Origin: Candidatus Aminicenantota bacterium | GTDB lineage: Bacteria > Acidobacteriota > Aminicenantia > Aminicenantales > UBA4085 | Length of the DNA stretch: 37,933 bases | NCBI GenBank assembly: GCA_017883285.1 | Contig: JADGNV010000050.1 | Span: 1 to 37,933, forward strand | Direction of reading: 5' to 3' | In this document: positions 8,443-15,776 of the stretch, piece after piece | Layout of the letters: each line of letters starts with the position of its first letter | Numbering within the stretch: the stretch's first letter is position 1 | Made by a program: the position numbers and the translations under genes | The notes under the pieces: generated by a model | What the model was told of the DNA's origin: nothing | The model's database searches: none | The model's input: only the letters and a program-made list of their open reading frames with translations

Positions 8443-8450
8443 CTTGCCAG
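8443..8450. repeat. 8-bp direct repeat (right copy)
   Basis: Exact second copy of CTTGCCAG (first at 8270-8277). It overlaps the -35 box of the likely pepD promoter, so if an element inserted here it did so at the edge of the promoter and its duplication retained the box. Confidence 0.45.
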
Positions 8451-8472
8451 CCGTCCCCTTTTGTGGCATGAT
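8444..8472 (+). promoter_or_regulatory. Likely pepD promoter
   Basis: TTGCCA (8444-8449) and CATGAT (8467-8472) are 17 bp apart, matching sigma-70 boxes at 5/6 and 4/6 positions. The predicted start near 8479 would leave a leader of about 30 nt to the pepD ATG. Confidence 0.5.
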
Positions 8473-8509
8473 TTTATCCTTCGCAAATCAACGGATCGGG
8501 AGGTCCTCC

Positions 8510-9967
8510 ATGCCATCGACATCGTTCGAGCTTCAACCCTCGCCTCTCTGGAAGCATTTCGAGCAGATCCTGAAAATCCCGCACGGCTCGGGCTCGGAAA
8601 AGGCCCTGGGCGAACACGTCCTGGCTTATGCCAAATCCCTGAACCTGAGCGCTTCGAAAGACAAGGTCGGCAACATCATCGTCCGCAAGCCCGCCACCCC
8701 CGGCCGGGAAAAAGCGGCGGGCGTCGTGCTCCAAGGCCACCTGGACATGGTCAATGAGAAGAATTCGAACGTGGCCCACGATTTCGCCAAGGACCCGATC
8801 ACGACCGAAATCAAGGACGGATGGATGCACGCCCGGGGGACGACCCTCGGAGCGGACAACGGCATCGGCGTCGCCGCATCCCTCGCGGTGATGGAGGACG
8901 CTTCGCTCGTCCATGGGCCGCTCGAATTCCTGTTCACGGTCGATGAGGAGACCGGCCTGACGGGCGCCCGTTCCATCCAACCGGGCGCCCTTCAGGGCAA
9001 ATACTTGCTGAACCTCGACAGCGAGGAGGAAGGGACGTACACCATCGGCTGCTCCGGCGGCGGGGACTCGGAAATCGCGTTCCCCCTGAAGAGAAAAGCG
9101 TCCCGACTCGAGAACGCCTACCGTTTGAAGATCTCGGGGCTGCGCGGCGGCCATTCGGGCCTGGACATCACCCAGGGCCGGGCCAACGCCCTCAAACTCC
9201 TCGCCCGCCTGCTCACTCTGGCGGCGGCCCGGGTTCCGTTCGAGCTCCTAAAGATCGAGGGCGGAAACAAGCGGAACGCGATCCCGCGGGAAGCCTGGGC
9301 GGATTTCCTGCTCGATCCGGCCAAGATTCCCGCATTCCAGGCGGTCCTGGAGAAGACGGGAGCGGACATCCGGTTCGAATACGGCTCCGTGGAGAAGGCC
9401 TTCCAGGGCCGTCTCGAGGAAATTCCGCGCAAGAAAACCGATGCGCCTTTGACGCCGGCGTCCCAAGAATCGCTCGTCGCGTTCCTCAATGCCTGCCCCC
9501 ACGGCGTCCTGCGGATGCATCCCGAAATCGCCGGCCTGGCCGAAACGTCGACCAACCTGGCGCTCATCCGCTGCGCCAAAGCCAAGGCCGAGGTCATCTG
9601 CAGCAGCCGCAGCCCCATCGGCCCGGCCCTCGAAGCGGCCCGGAGCATGATCAAATCGCTGGCCGGCCTTGCGGGCGCCAAAATCCGCCAGCCCGAAGCC
9701 TATCCCGGCTGGGCGCCCAACCTCCAGTCGCCCCTCCTGCAGACCATGAAGGACGTCTACAAGAAGACCTTCAGCAAGGACGCCGCAGTCGTCGCCGTCC
9801 ACGCCGGACTGGAATGCGGCATCATCGGCCAGAAATTCCCGGGCATGGACATGATTTCCCTCGGCCCGACGATCACCCATCCCCATTCGCCCGAGGAGGG
9901 CGTGGACATCGCCTCGGTCGCCGATTTCTGGAAGCTCCTCACCGCCGCCCTGCGGGACCTGGCCTGA
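8510..9967 (+). CDS. pepD: Cytosol non-specific dipeptidase / Xaa-His dipeptidase (M20C)
   Basis: A 485-residue cytoplasmic zinc dipeptidase of the M20C group, usual length about 485. Metal and catalytic residues are visible: H77 and D79 in QGHLDMVNEK, D116 in GTTLGADNGIG, E146/E147 in VDEETGLTGA, D170 in NLDSEEEG, and a C-terminal histidine in THPHSPEEGVDI (457-459). The GGHSGLDI segment begins the lid/dimerisation domain. The ATG at 8510 is preceded by GGGAGGT; a longer in-frame extension of 22 codons lacks a ribosome site and crosses the promoter. It hydrolyses dipeptides and fits the peptide-consuming theme of the window. It is monocistronic, with its own promoter and a strong terminator. 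Confidence 0.96.
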   Translation: MPSTSFELQPSPLWKHFEQILKIPHGSGSEKALGEHVLAYAKSLNLSASKDKVGNIIVRKPATPGREKAAGVVLQGHLDMVNEKNSNVAHDFAKDPITTEIKDGWMHARGTTLGADNGIGVAASLAVMEDASLVHGPLEFLFTVDEETGLTGARSIQPGALQGKYLLNLDSEEEGTYTIGCSGGGDSEIAFPLKRKASRLENAYRLKISGLRGGHSGLDITQGRANALKLLARLLTLAAARVPFELLKIEGGNKRNAIPREAWADFLLDPAKIPAFQAVLEKTGADIRFEYGSVEKAFQGRLEEIPRKKTDAPLTPASQESLVAFLNACPHGVLRMHPEIAGLAETSTNLALIRCAKAKAEVICSSRSPIGPALEAARSMIKSLAGLAGAKIRQPEAYPGWAPNLQSPLLQTMKDVYKKTFSKDAAVVAVHAGLECGIIGQKFPGMDMISLGPTITHPHSPEEGVDIASVADFWKLLTAALRDLA

Positions 9968-9984
9968 TCCGTTTTCTTTAAGGA

Positions 9985-10048
9985 ACGCGCAGGCGGGCCG
10001 GCCGGACCGACGTCCGTCGCCCGGCCAGCCCGCCTGCGCGTCTTGCTA
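9985..10048 (+). terminator. Strong stem-loop terminator after pepD
   Basis: A 21-bp stem with one mismatch (9985-10005 pairing with 10021-10041) encloses a 15-nt loop and is followed by a short T-rich segment. It separates pepD from the alpha-2-macroglobulin operon. Confidence 0.75.
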
Positions 10049-10071
10049 TTTCCGGGGAATTTCTCTACGAT
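10043..10071 (+). promoter_or_regulatory. Likely promoter of the A2M-pbpC operon
   Basis: TTGCTA (10043-10048) and TACGAT (10066-10071) with a 17-bp spacer lie directly after the pepD terminator and 30 bp before the A2M start codon. Each box matches the sigma-70 consensus at 4/6 positions. Confidence 0.45.
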
Positions 10072-10100
10072 GAATCCAATCGATCCTGAAAGGATGTGTC

Positions 10101-13100
10101 ATGTCGAAGAAATCCCGCCTCTTCCTCGTCGTCCTGGGACTCGTCCTTCTGGCCGCGTTTTCGAACGGCTGCAAGAAGAAGAACCCCGCCCGCGTCCCGC
10201 CGCCCGCCGGGGAGATCAAAGGCGATCTCCGGGTCGCGCTCGCCACCCCCGTAGGCCCGACCAAGTCGGCCCGCGAGGTCGAGGAGATCGTGGTGATCTT
10301 CGACCATCCCATGGCCGCGCTCGAACCCCTGCCCCTTGACGAATCGACGTCCTTTCTGAAATTCGAGCCGCCGTTCGGCGGGATCTACCGCTGGATGGGC
10401 ACCAAGGCCCTGGCTTTCACGCCCAAGGCGCGGTTCCCCTTCGCCACGGAGATCAAGGTCACGGTCCCCGCCGGGACGCGGTCGATGGACGGGTATGTCC
10501 TGAAAAGCGACTATTCCTGGAGCTTCACCACCATCCGGCCCCAGCTTGTCCGGCACGAGCCCGGGAGCGACGCCCAGCAGATGAAGCTCGATACGACCGT
10601 CCTCCTCGCCTTCAACCAGCCGATGAGCGACGCCTCGGCCCGGGACTTCATCGCCTTTTCGGGCCTGGGTCCGGGAGCCGCGGAAGCGACGCTTCCCTAC
10701 GCCCTGTCGCGCCCTTCGGCCGAGGCCCTCAAGGAGGCCGGGATCTCCCAGCCGCCGGCCAACGTCATCCTCCTCAAGCCCGCCGAGGGCCTCAAGCCCG
10801 AGTTCCAATACAGGGTCGAGCTCCAATCCGGCCTCAAGGGCAAGGAAGGCGATCTGGAAATGGAGAAGCCGGCGGAATTCTCCTTCCAGACCTATAAGAC
10901 ATTCGCCTTTGAGGGGATCGACGGCGCCGTCGACCACGATCCCAACGAAAGCTTCACCTTGAAATTCACGAACGACGTCGTTACCAAGGACCTCCTTCCC
11001 AAGCTCCGGTTCGAGCCCCAGGTCGAGATCCCGGACTACTACGCGGACTGGGACTACAGCAGTCGGAGGGTCTCGTTCAACCTGCCGCTCAAAGCCGAGA
11101 CCAAATATACGGTCATGATCGCCGGCGACCTCAAGGACGAGTTCGGCAACGTCCTCGGCCGGGACGCCCGGGTCGAGTTCACCACCTCGCCGTACGCCCC
11201 GTCGGTCCGGATGACGACCGGCCACGGCGTCCTCGAGTCCTATGCCGAACTAACCTATCCGCTCTTCGTCGTGAACCAGTCCCAGGTCCGGCTGCAGGCG
11301 GCCCGCCTCTCCCGCGACGCGGTCATCCCCCTTCTCCTGAACCCCAAGTCCTTTGAGACGGACGAAAGCTACGAGCCGGCACAGGGCTTCTACCAGATCG
11401 ACCGGCCCCTGGACCTCAAGCTGCCCCGCAACGTGCGGAAGTTCGTCCCGCTCAACGTCAAGGAGCTGATGGGCGACCGGTTCGGCTTCCTGCTCGTCCA
11501 GCTCGACACCCTGTCCAAGGAGAAATGGAGCCGCTATCCCAAGGCCTTCCTACAGGTCACGGAGCTGGGCATCACGGGCAAGTTCTCGCCCGAGACCAAC
11601 CTGGTCTGGGTGACGGAGCTCAAAACCGGCCTTCCCGTGGCGGAGGCCGAAATCGAGATCCGGGGCGACGCCAACAACGTGCTCTGGACGGGCCGGACGG
11701 ACAATGAGGGGAAAGCGCAGACGCCCGGCTGGAAACTCCTGGGCCTCAAGGCCCGCGATTCCTGGTCCAAACCCCAGCAGTGGATCTTCGCCCGCCGCGG
11801 CGCCGACACCGCGCTCCTTTCCTCGGACTGGGGCACGGGCATCGGGCCCTACCGGTTCAACATCGATTACGATTGGTCCCCGGAGCCGGAACCGGTCCGC
11901 GGGACGATCTTCACCGAGCGCGGCATCTACCGGGCCGGCGAGACCGTGCATTTTAAGGGGATGATCCGAAGGAACCTCAAAGGCCAGTGGAAGCTGCCTT
12001 CCGTCCGGACCGTGGAATGCGAGATCAAGGACCCCTTCCAGAAGACCGTCTATAAAGGAAAAGCGGCGGTCGACGCCTTCGGATCGTTCGCCCTCGACCT
12101 AGAAACGCGGCCGGACGCGGCCCTCGGCACTTACAACATCGCGGCCAAGATTCCCCCCGAGGCGACGGGAGAACGAGAGACCCGGGTCGCCGAATCGTTC
12201 CGGGTCGAGGCCTTCCGGCCGGCCGAGTTCGAGGCCCATCTCCGCTCCCTCAAGGAGAGCTTCGTGTTCGGCGACGCCTTCCAGGCCGAGATCCGCGGCG
12301 CCTATCTCTACGGCGGGGTCATGGCCGGGCAGACGGCCCGCTGGGCCCTCCGGCTGAACGCCGATTCTTTCACCCCGCCCGGACACCCTGGATTCTCGTT
12401 CGGAAGCGAAATCGATTCCTCTCCCGACAATGAGGAGGCGCAGTCCGAGCGGAGCCGCCTGATCGCTTCGGGCACAGCGACCCTGGGCCCGGACGGCAAG
12501 TTCGACGTCAGGGCCCCTCTGGTCGCGGAGAAGGAGAGCGCCACCGTCAACGCGGCGCTCGAAGCCACGATCGAAGGTCCCAACCGCCGCTCGGTCTCGA
12601 ACCGGATCCAGACCTACGTCCACCAGGGCGAATACTACATCGGCCTCAAGCCGGGCACCTCCTTCCTCAAGCAGGGCGAGGCCCTGCCGGTGCAGGTGAT
12701 CTCGACCGCGCCCGACGGCGCCCCCGTCGCCGACAAGAAGATTACGGTCAAGCTCGTCCAGCGCGAATGGCGCTCGGTCCGGAAGGCCGGCGTCGGCGGC
12801 CGGTTCAAGTGGATCTCGGAAAAAGTCGATACCGAGGTCGCCTCCCAGGAGGTCCGAACCAAGGCCGCGCCCATCGAGGCATCGTTCAAGCCCGAGAAAT
12901 CCGGCTTCTACCTGCTCCAGGCGTCCGGCCAGGACGGCCGGAAAAACGCGGTCACCACGACGACCGGCGTTTACGTCACGGGCAAGGATTACGTTCCCTG
13001 GCTGCGCCGAAACGACGAGGCCCTCGACCTGGTGGCCTACCGCGACCATTACAAGCCGGGCGATACGGCCCGGATCCTGATCAAGTCGCCCTACGAGAAG

Positions 13101-15776
13101 GCCAAGGCCCTTGTGACCATCGAGCGCGAATCCATCCTGTTCTCCCGCGTCATCGAGGTCCAGGGCAGCGCCAGCGAAATCGAGATCCCGGTGACGTCGG
13201 AGCTCATTCCGAACGCGTTCGTCTCCGTGCTCCTCGTCCAGGGCCGGACCAAGGTTTCGTCGGACGCGACAACCGAGGACATCGGCAAGCCGTCGTTCAA
13301 GATCGGCTACGTCCGCCTGCCCGTGGACCCGTCCGAAAAGCGCCTGAGCGTGGACGTGACCCCCGACAAGACGAGCTACAAGCCGCGGGAGACCGTGACG
13401 CTCAGGCTCAAGATCAAGGACGCCAAGAACGCCGACGCGGCCGCCTCGGTCGCGGTGGCGGTGGTGGACGTCGGGGTGTTGAACCTCATTGGCTACCAGA
13501 TGCCCGACCCCTACGCCGATTTCTACGGCGAACGGCCCCTGTCCGTCCAGACGTCGGACTCGCGCCTGCATGTCGTCGGCCAGCGCAATTTCAGCGAGAA
13601 AGGCGAGAATGCCGGCGGCGGGGGCGGTGCGGAGGCCATGGGCCTCGCCGGTCTCGGCGAAGTCCAGCTCCGGGGCGATTTCAAGTCCACGGCCTATTGG
13701 AACGCCTCCGTCGTGACCGACGCCAAGGGCGAGGCCGTCGTCCGCTTCGACCTGCCCGACAACCTGACGACCTTCCGGGTCATGGCCGTGGCCCAGACCC
13801 AGGAGTCGCTGTTCGGCCGGACGTCTGCGGACTTCAAGGTGTCCAAGCCGCTGCTCCTCCTGCCGTCGGTCCCGCGCTTCGCGCGCGTGGGCGACACGTT
13901 CCAGGCCGGCGCGGTCGTGACCAACCATTCGGAGAGAAAAGGCATCGTCAAGGTCGCGCTCGAGGTTAAGGGCCTCAAAGCGGGCGCCGGAAGCGCCGGG
14001 CGCGAAATCACCCTAGGCCCGGGCGAATCCCAGGAAGTCCTGTTCCCGTTCAAGGCCGACAAGCCCGGCCTCGCGACGCTCGCCGTGCGGGCGAAGATGG
14101 ACGCGGATTCCGACGGCCTCGAGCTCACTATCCCCGTGGAGATGCCCCGTCCGACCGAGACCGTCGCGGCCTTCGGCGAAGTGACGCAGGAGCCTAAAAT
14201 CGAAAAACTCCGTCTGCCGGATTCGATCTATCCGGAGCAGAGCCGGATCGACGTCCAGGCCTCGGCCTCAGCCCTGACCGGTCTCGGCGGCAGGGTGGAG
14301 TTCCTGGCCAACTATCCGTACCTCTGCCTCGAGCAGCGGCTGTCGGCCGTCCTGCCCTTCATCGTGGCCCCCCAGATCATCCAGGACTTCAAGCTGAGCC
14401 CGCTCGACCCGAAAGACATCCGGAGACGGGTCCAGGCCACGATCAAGGACGTCTACGGCCATCAAAGGGAGAGCGGCGGCTTCGGCCTCTGGACGGACTC
14501 CCCCTTTGAATCCCCGTTCGTGTCCTGCTACGCGGTCTTCGGCCTGATGAAGTCCCGGGCCGCCGGTTTTGAAGTCGATGCCGTTCGGCTTTCCGACGGA
14601 CTGGACTACCTCCGAAATTTCCTGAAGGCCAAGCCCTACTCCTCTCCCTATAATGTCCGGAGCTGGAAGACGACCCAGGCTTTCGCCCTCTACCTCCTGG
14701 CCTATGCCGGCCGGCCGGAACCCGCCTACGCGGAGAAGCTCTTCAACGAGCGCGAGTCGCTCTCCCTGTTCGGCCAGGCCTGCCTCCTGAAGGCTCTCCA
14801 TCTCGGCAACGGCAGTCCGGCCGCGGAAGAGGCGGTCCGCAAGAGCCTGCTCAACAAGATCAAGATCACGCCCTCGCAGGCGCACTTCGAAGAAGACGAC
14901 GACGCCTCGCTCGGCTGGATCTATTCCTCGCACAACCGCACGACTGCCGTCGTCCTTCAGACCCTCCTCGAGACCGGGGCCAACGTGCCCGTCCTTCCGG
15001 ACATCGTCCGCTGGCTCGTCGAGCAGGGCCGGACCGGCCGCTGGCGCTCGACGCAGGAGAATTTTTACGTCTTCTACGCGCTAAACGAATTCTACCGGGC
15101 CGCCGAAAAGGTCAAGCCGGACTTCCAGGCCGAAATCACGGTCGCGGGCAAGCCCCTGCTCCAGGACATGTTCCGGGCGGTCACTCAGGCCGCTCGGGCT
15201 TCGGTGCCGCTCGACGAATTCAAGACGGCCCAGGACGTTCCGCTCCGATTCGCGAAGATTGGGGCCGGCACTCTCTACTACGGCGCCCGCCTGACCTACG
15301 CGCCCAAGAGCGCCCTGGCCCCGCGTGACGAAGGGTTTGCGGTCTACAAGACCCTCACCACGCTCGACGGCAAGCCCGTCGAAGCGATCAAGGCCGGGGC
15401 CATCGTCCTCGTGACGCTCCAGGTCGTCGTCCCGAAAGAGAGCCTCTTCGTCGTCGTCGACGACCCGCTGCCCGCGGGCTTCGAGGCGGTCAACGGGACG
15501 TTCCTGACCGAGAGCGATGAGGAGCAGCGCCGCCTCAACGCCCTCGTCGAGAAGGACGACGAGCCCTGGTGGCAGGGCTTCGACCATACCGAGATCCGCG
15601 ACAACAAGATCCTCCTCTTCGCCGACTCGCTCCTGCCGGGCATCCATACCCACCGCTACCTGGCCCGGGCCCTGACCTTCGGCCAGTTCGCCCTGCCCGG
15701 GACGAAGGCGGAAGGGATGTACGAGCCCGAGGTCTTCGGGCGGAGCGTCGAACGGTCGGTGAAGATCGTGAAATGA
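10101..15776 (+). CDS. Bacterial alpha-2-macroglobulin lipoprotein with intact thioester motif (YfhM type)
   Basis: An 1891-residue envelope protein. It begins with a lipoprotein-like signal peptide whose candidate lipidated cysteine is C24 (LLAAFSNGC), followed by a Lys/Pro-rich linker. Then come Ig-like MG domains (from about 60, including the MG2-type PEPVRGTIFTERGIYRAGETVHFKG segment near 595-620), the bait-region and A2M domains (TAYWNASVVTDAKGEAVVRFDLPDNLTTFR, about 1198-1227), and an alpha-helical thioester domain with CLEQ, the reactive cysteine being C1409. Homologues trap attacking proteases covalently in the periplasm and are typically encoded next to PBP1C, which is exactly the case here (4-bp overlap with pbpC). 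A Gly-rich insert (GENAGGGGGAEAMG) lies near 1170. Start supported by AAAGGA 9 nt upstream. Confidence 0.95.
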   Translation: MSKKSRLFLVVLGLVLLAAFSNGCKKKNPARVPPPAGEIKGDLRVALATPVGPTKSAREVEEIVVIFDHPMAALEPLPLDESTSFLKFEPPFGGIYRWMGTKALAFTPKARFPFATEIKVTVPAGTRSMDGYVLKSDYSWSFTTIRPQLVRHEPGSDAQQMKLDTTVLLAFNQPMSDASARDFIAFSGLGPGAAEATLPYALSRPSAEALKEAGISQPPANVILLKPAEGLKPEFQYRVELQSGLKGKEGDLEMEKPAEFSFQTYKTFAFEGIDGAVDHDPNESFTLKFTNDVVTKDLLPKLRFEPQVEIPDYYADWDYSSRRVSFNLPLKAETKYTVMIAGDLKDEFGNVLGRDARVEFTTSPYAPSVRMTTGHGVLESYAELTYPLFVVNQSQVRLQAARLSRDAVIPLLLNPKSFETDESYEPAQGFYQIDRPLDLKLPRNVRKFVPLNVKELMGDRFGFLLVQLDTLSKEKWSRYPKAFLQVTELGITGKFSPETNLVWVTELKTGLPVAEAEIEIRGDANNVLWTGRTDNEGKAQTPGWKLLGLKARDSWSKPQQWIFARRGADTALLSSDWGTGIGPYRFNIDYDWSPEPEPVRGTIFTERGIYRAGETVHFKGMIRRNLKGQWKLPSVRTVECEIKDPFQKTVYKGKAAVDAFGSFALDLETRPDAALGTYNIAAKIPPEATGERETRVAESFRVEAFRPAEFEAHLRSLKESFVFGDAFQAEIRGAYLYGGVMAGQTARWALRLNADSFTPPGHPGFSFGSEIDSSPDNEEAQSERSRLIASGTATLGPDGKFDVRAPLVAEKESATVNAALEATIEGPNRRSVSNRIQTYVHQGEYYIGLKPGTSFLKQGEALPVQVISTAPDGAPVADKKITVKLVQREWRSVRKAGVGGRFKWISEKVDTEVASQEVRTKAAPIEASFKPEKSGFYLLQASGQDGRKNAVTTTTGVYVTGKDYVPWLRRNDEALDLVAYRDHYKPGDTARILIKSPYEKAKALVTIERESILFSRVIEVQGSASEIEIPVTSELIPNAFVSVLLVQGRTKVSSDATTEDIGKPSFKIGYVRLPVDPSEKRLSVDVTPDKTSYKPRETVTLRLKIKDAKNADAAASVAVAVVDVGVLNLIGYQMPDPYADFYGERPLSVQTSDSRLHVVGQRNFSEKGENAGGGGGAEAMGLAGLGEVQLRGDFKSTAYWNASVVTDAKGEAVVRFDLPDNLTTFRVMAVAQTQESLFGRTSADFKVSKPLLLLPSVPRFARVGDTFQAGAVVTNHSERKGIVKVALEVKGLKAGAGSAGREITLGPGESQEVLFPFKADKPGLATLAVRAKMDADSDGLELTIPVEMPRPTETVAAFGEVTQEPKIEKLRLPDSIYPEQSRIDVQASASALTGLGGRVEFLANYPYLCLEQRLSAVLPFIVAPQIIQDFKLSPLDPKDIRRRVQATIKDVYGHQRESGGFGLWTDSPFESPFVSCYAVFGLMKSRAAGFEVDAVRLSDGLDYLRNFLKAKPYSSPYNVRSWKTTQAFALYLLAYAGRPEPAYAEKLFNERESLSLFGQACLLKALHLGNGSPAAEEAVRKSLLNKIKITPSQAHFEEDDDASLGWIYSSHNRTTAVVLQTLLETGANVPVLPDIVRWLVEQGRTGRWRSTQENFYVFYALNEFYRAAEKVKPDFQAEITVAGKPLLQDMFRAVTQAARASVPLDEFKTAQDVPLRFAKIGAGTLYYGARLTYAPKSALAPRDEGFAVYKTLTTLDGKPVEAIKAGAIVLVTLQVVVPKESLFVVVDDPLPAGFEAVNGTFLTESDEEQRRLNALVEKDDEPWWQGFDHTEIRDNKILLFADSLLPGIHTHRYLARALTFGQFALPGTKAEGMYEPEVFGRSVERSVKIVK

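Noticed and set aside
8191-8469. Upstream extension of znuA by 93 codons
   Set aside because: It passes through the promoter and the palindromic element, has no family similarity, and the signal peptide starts at 8190.
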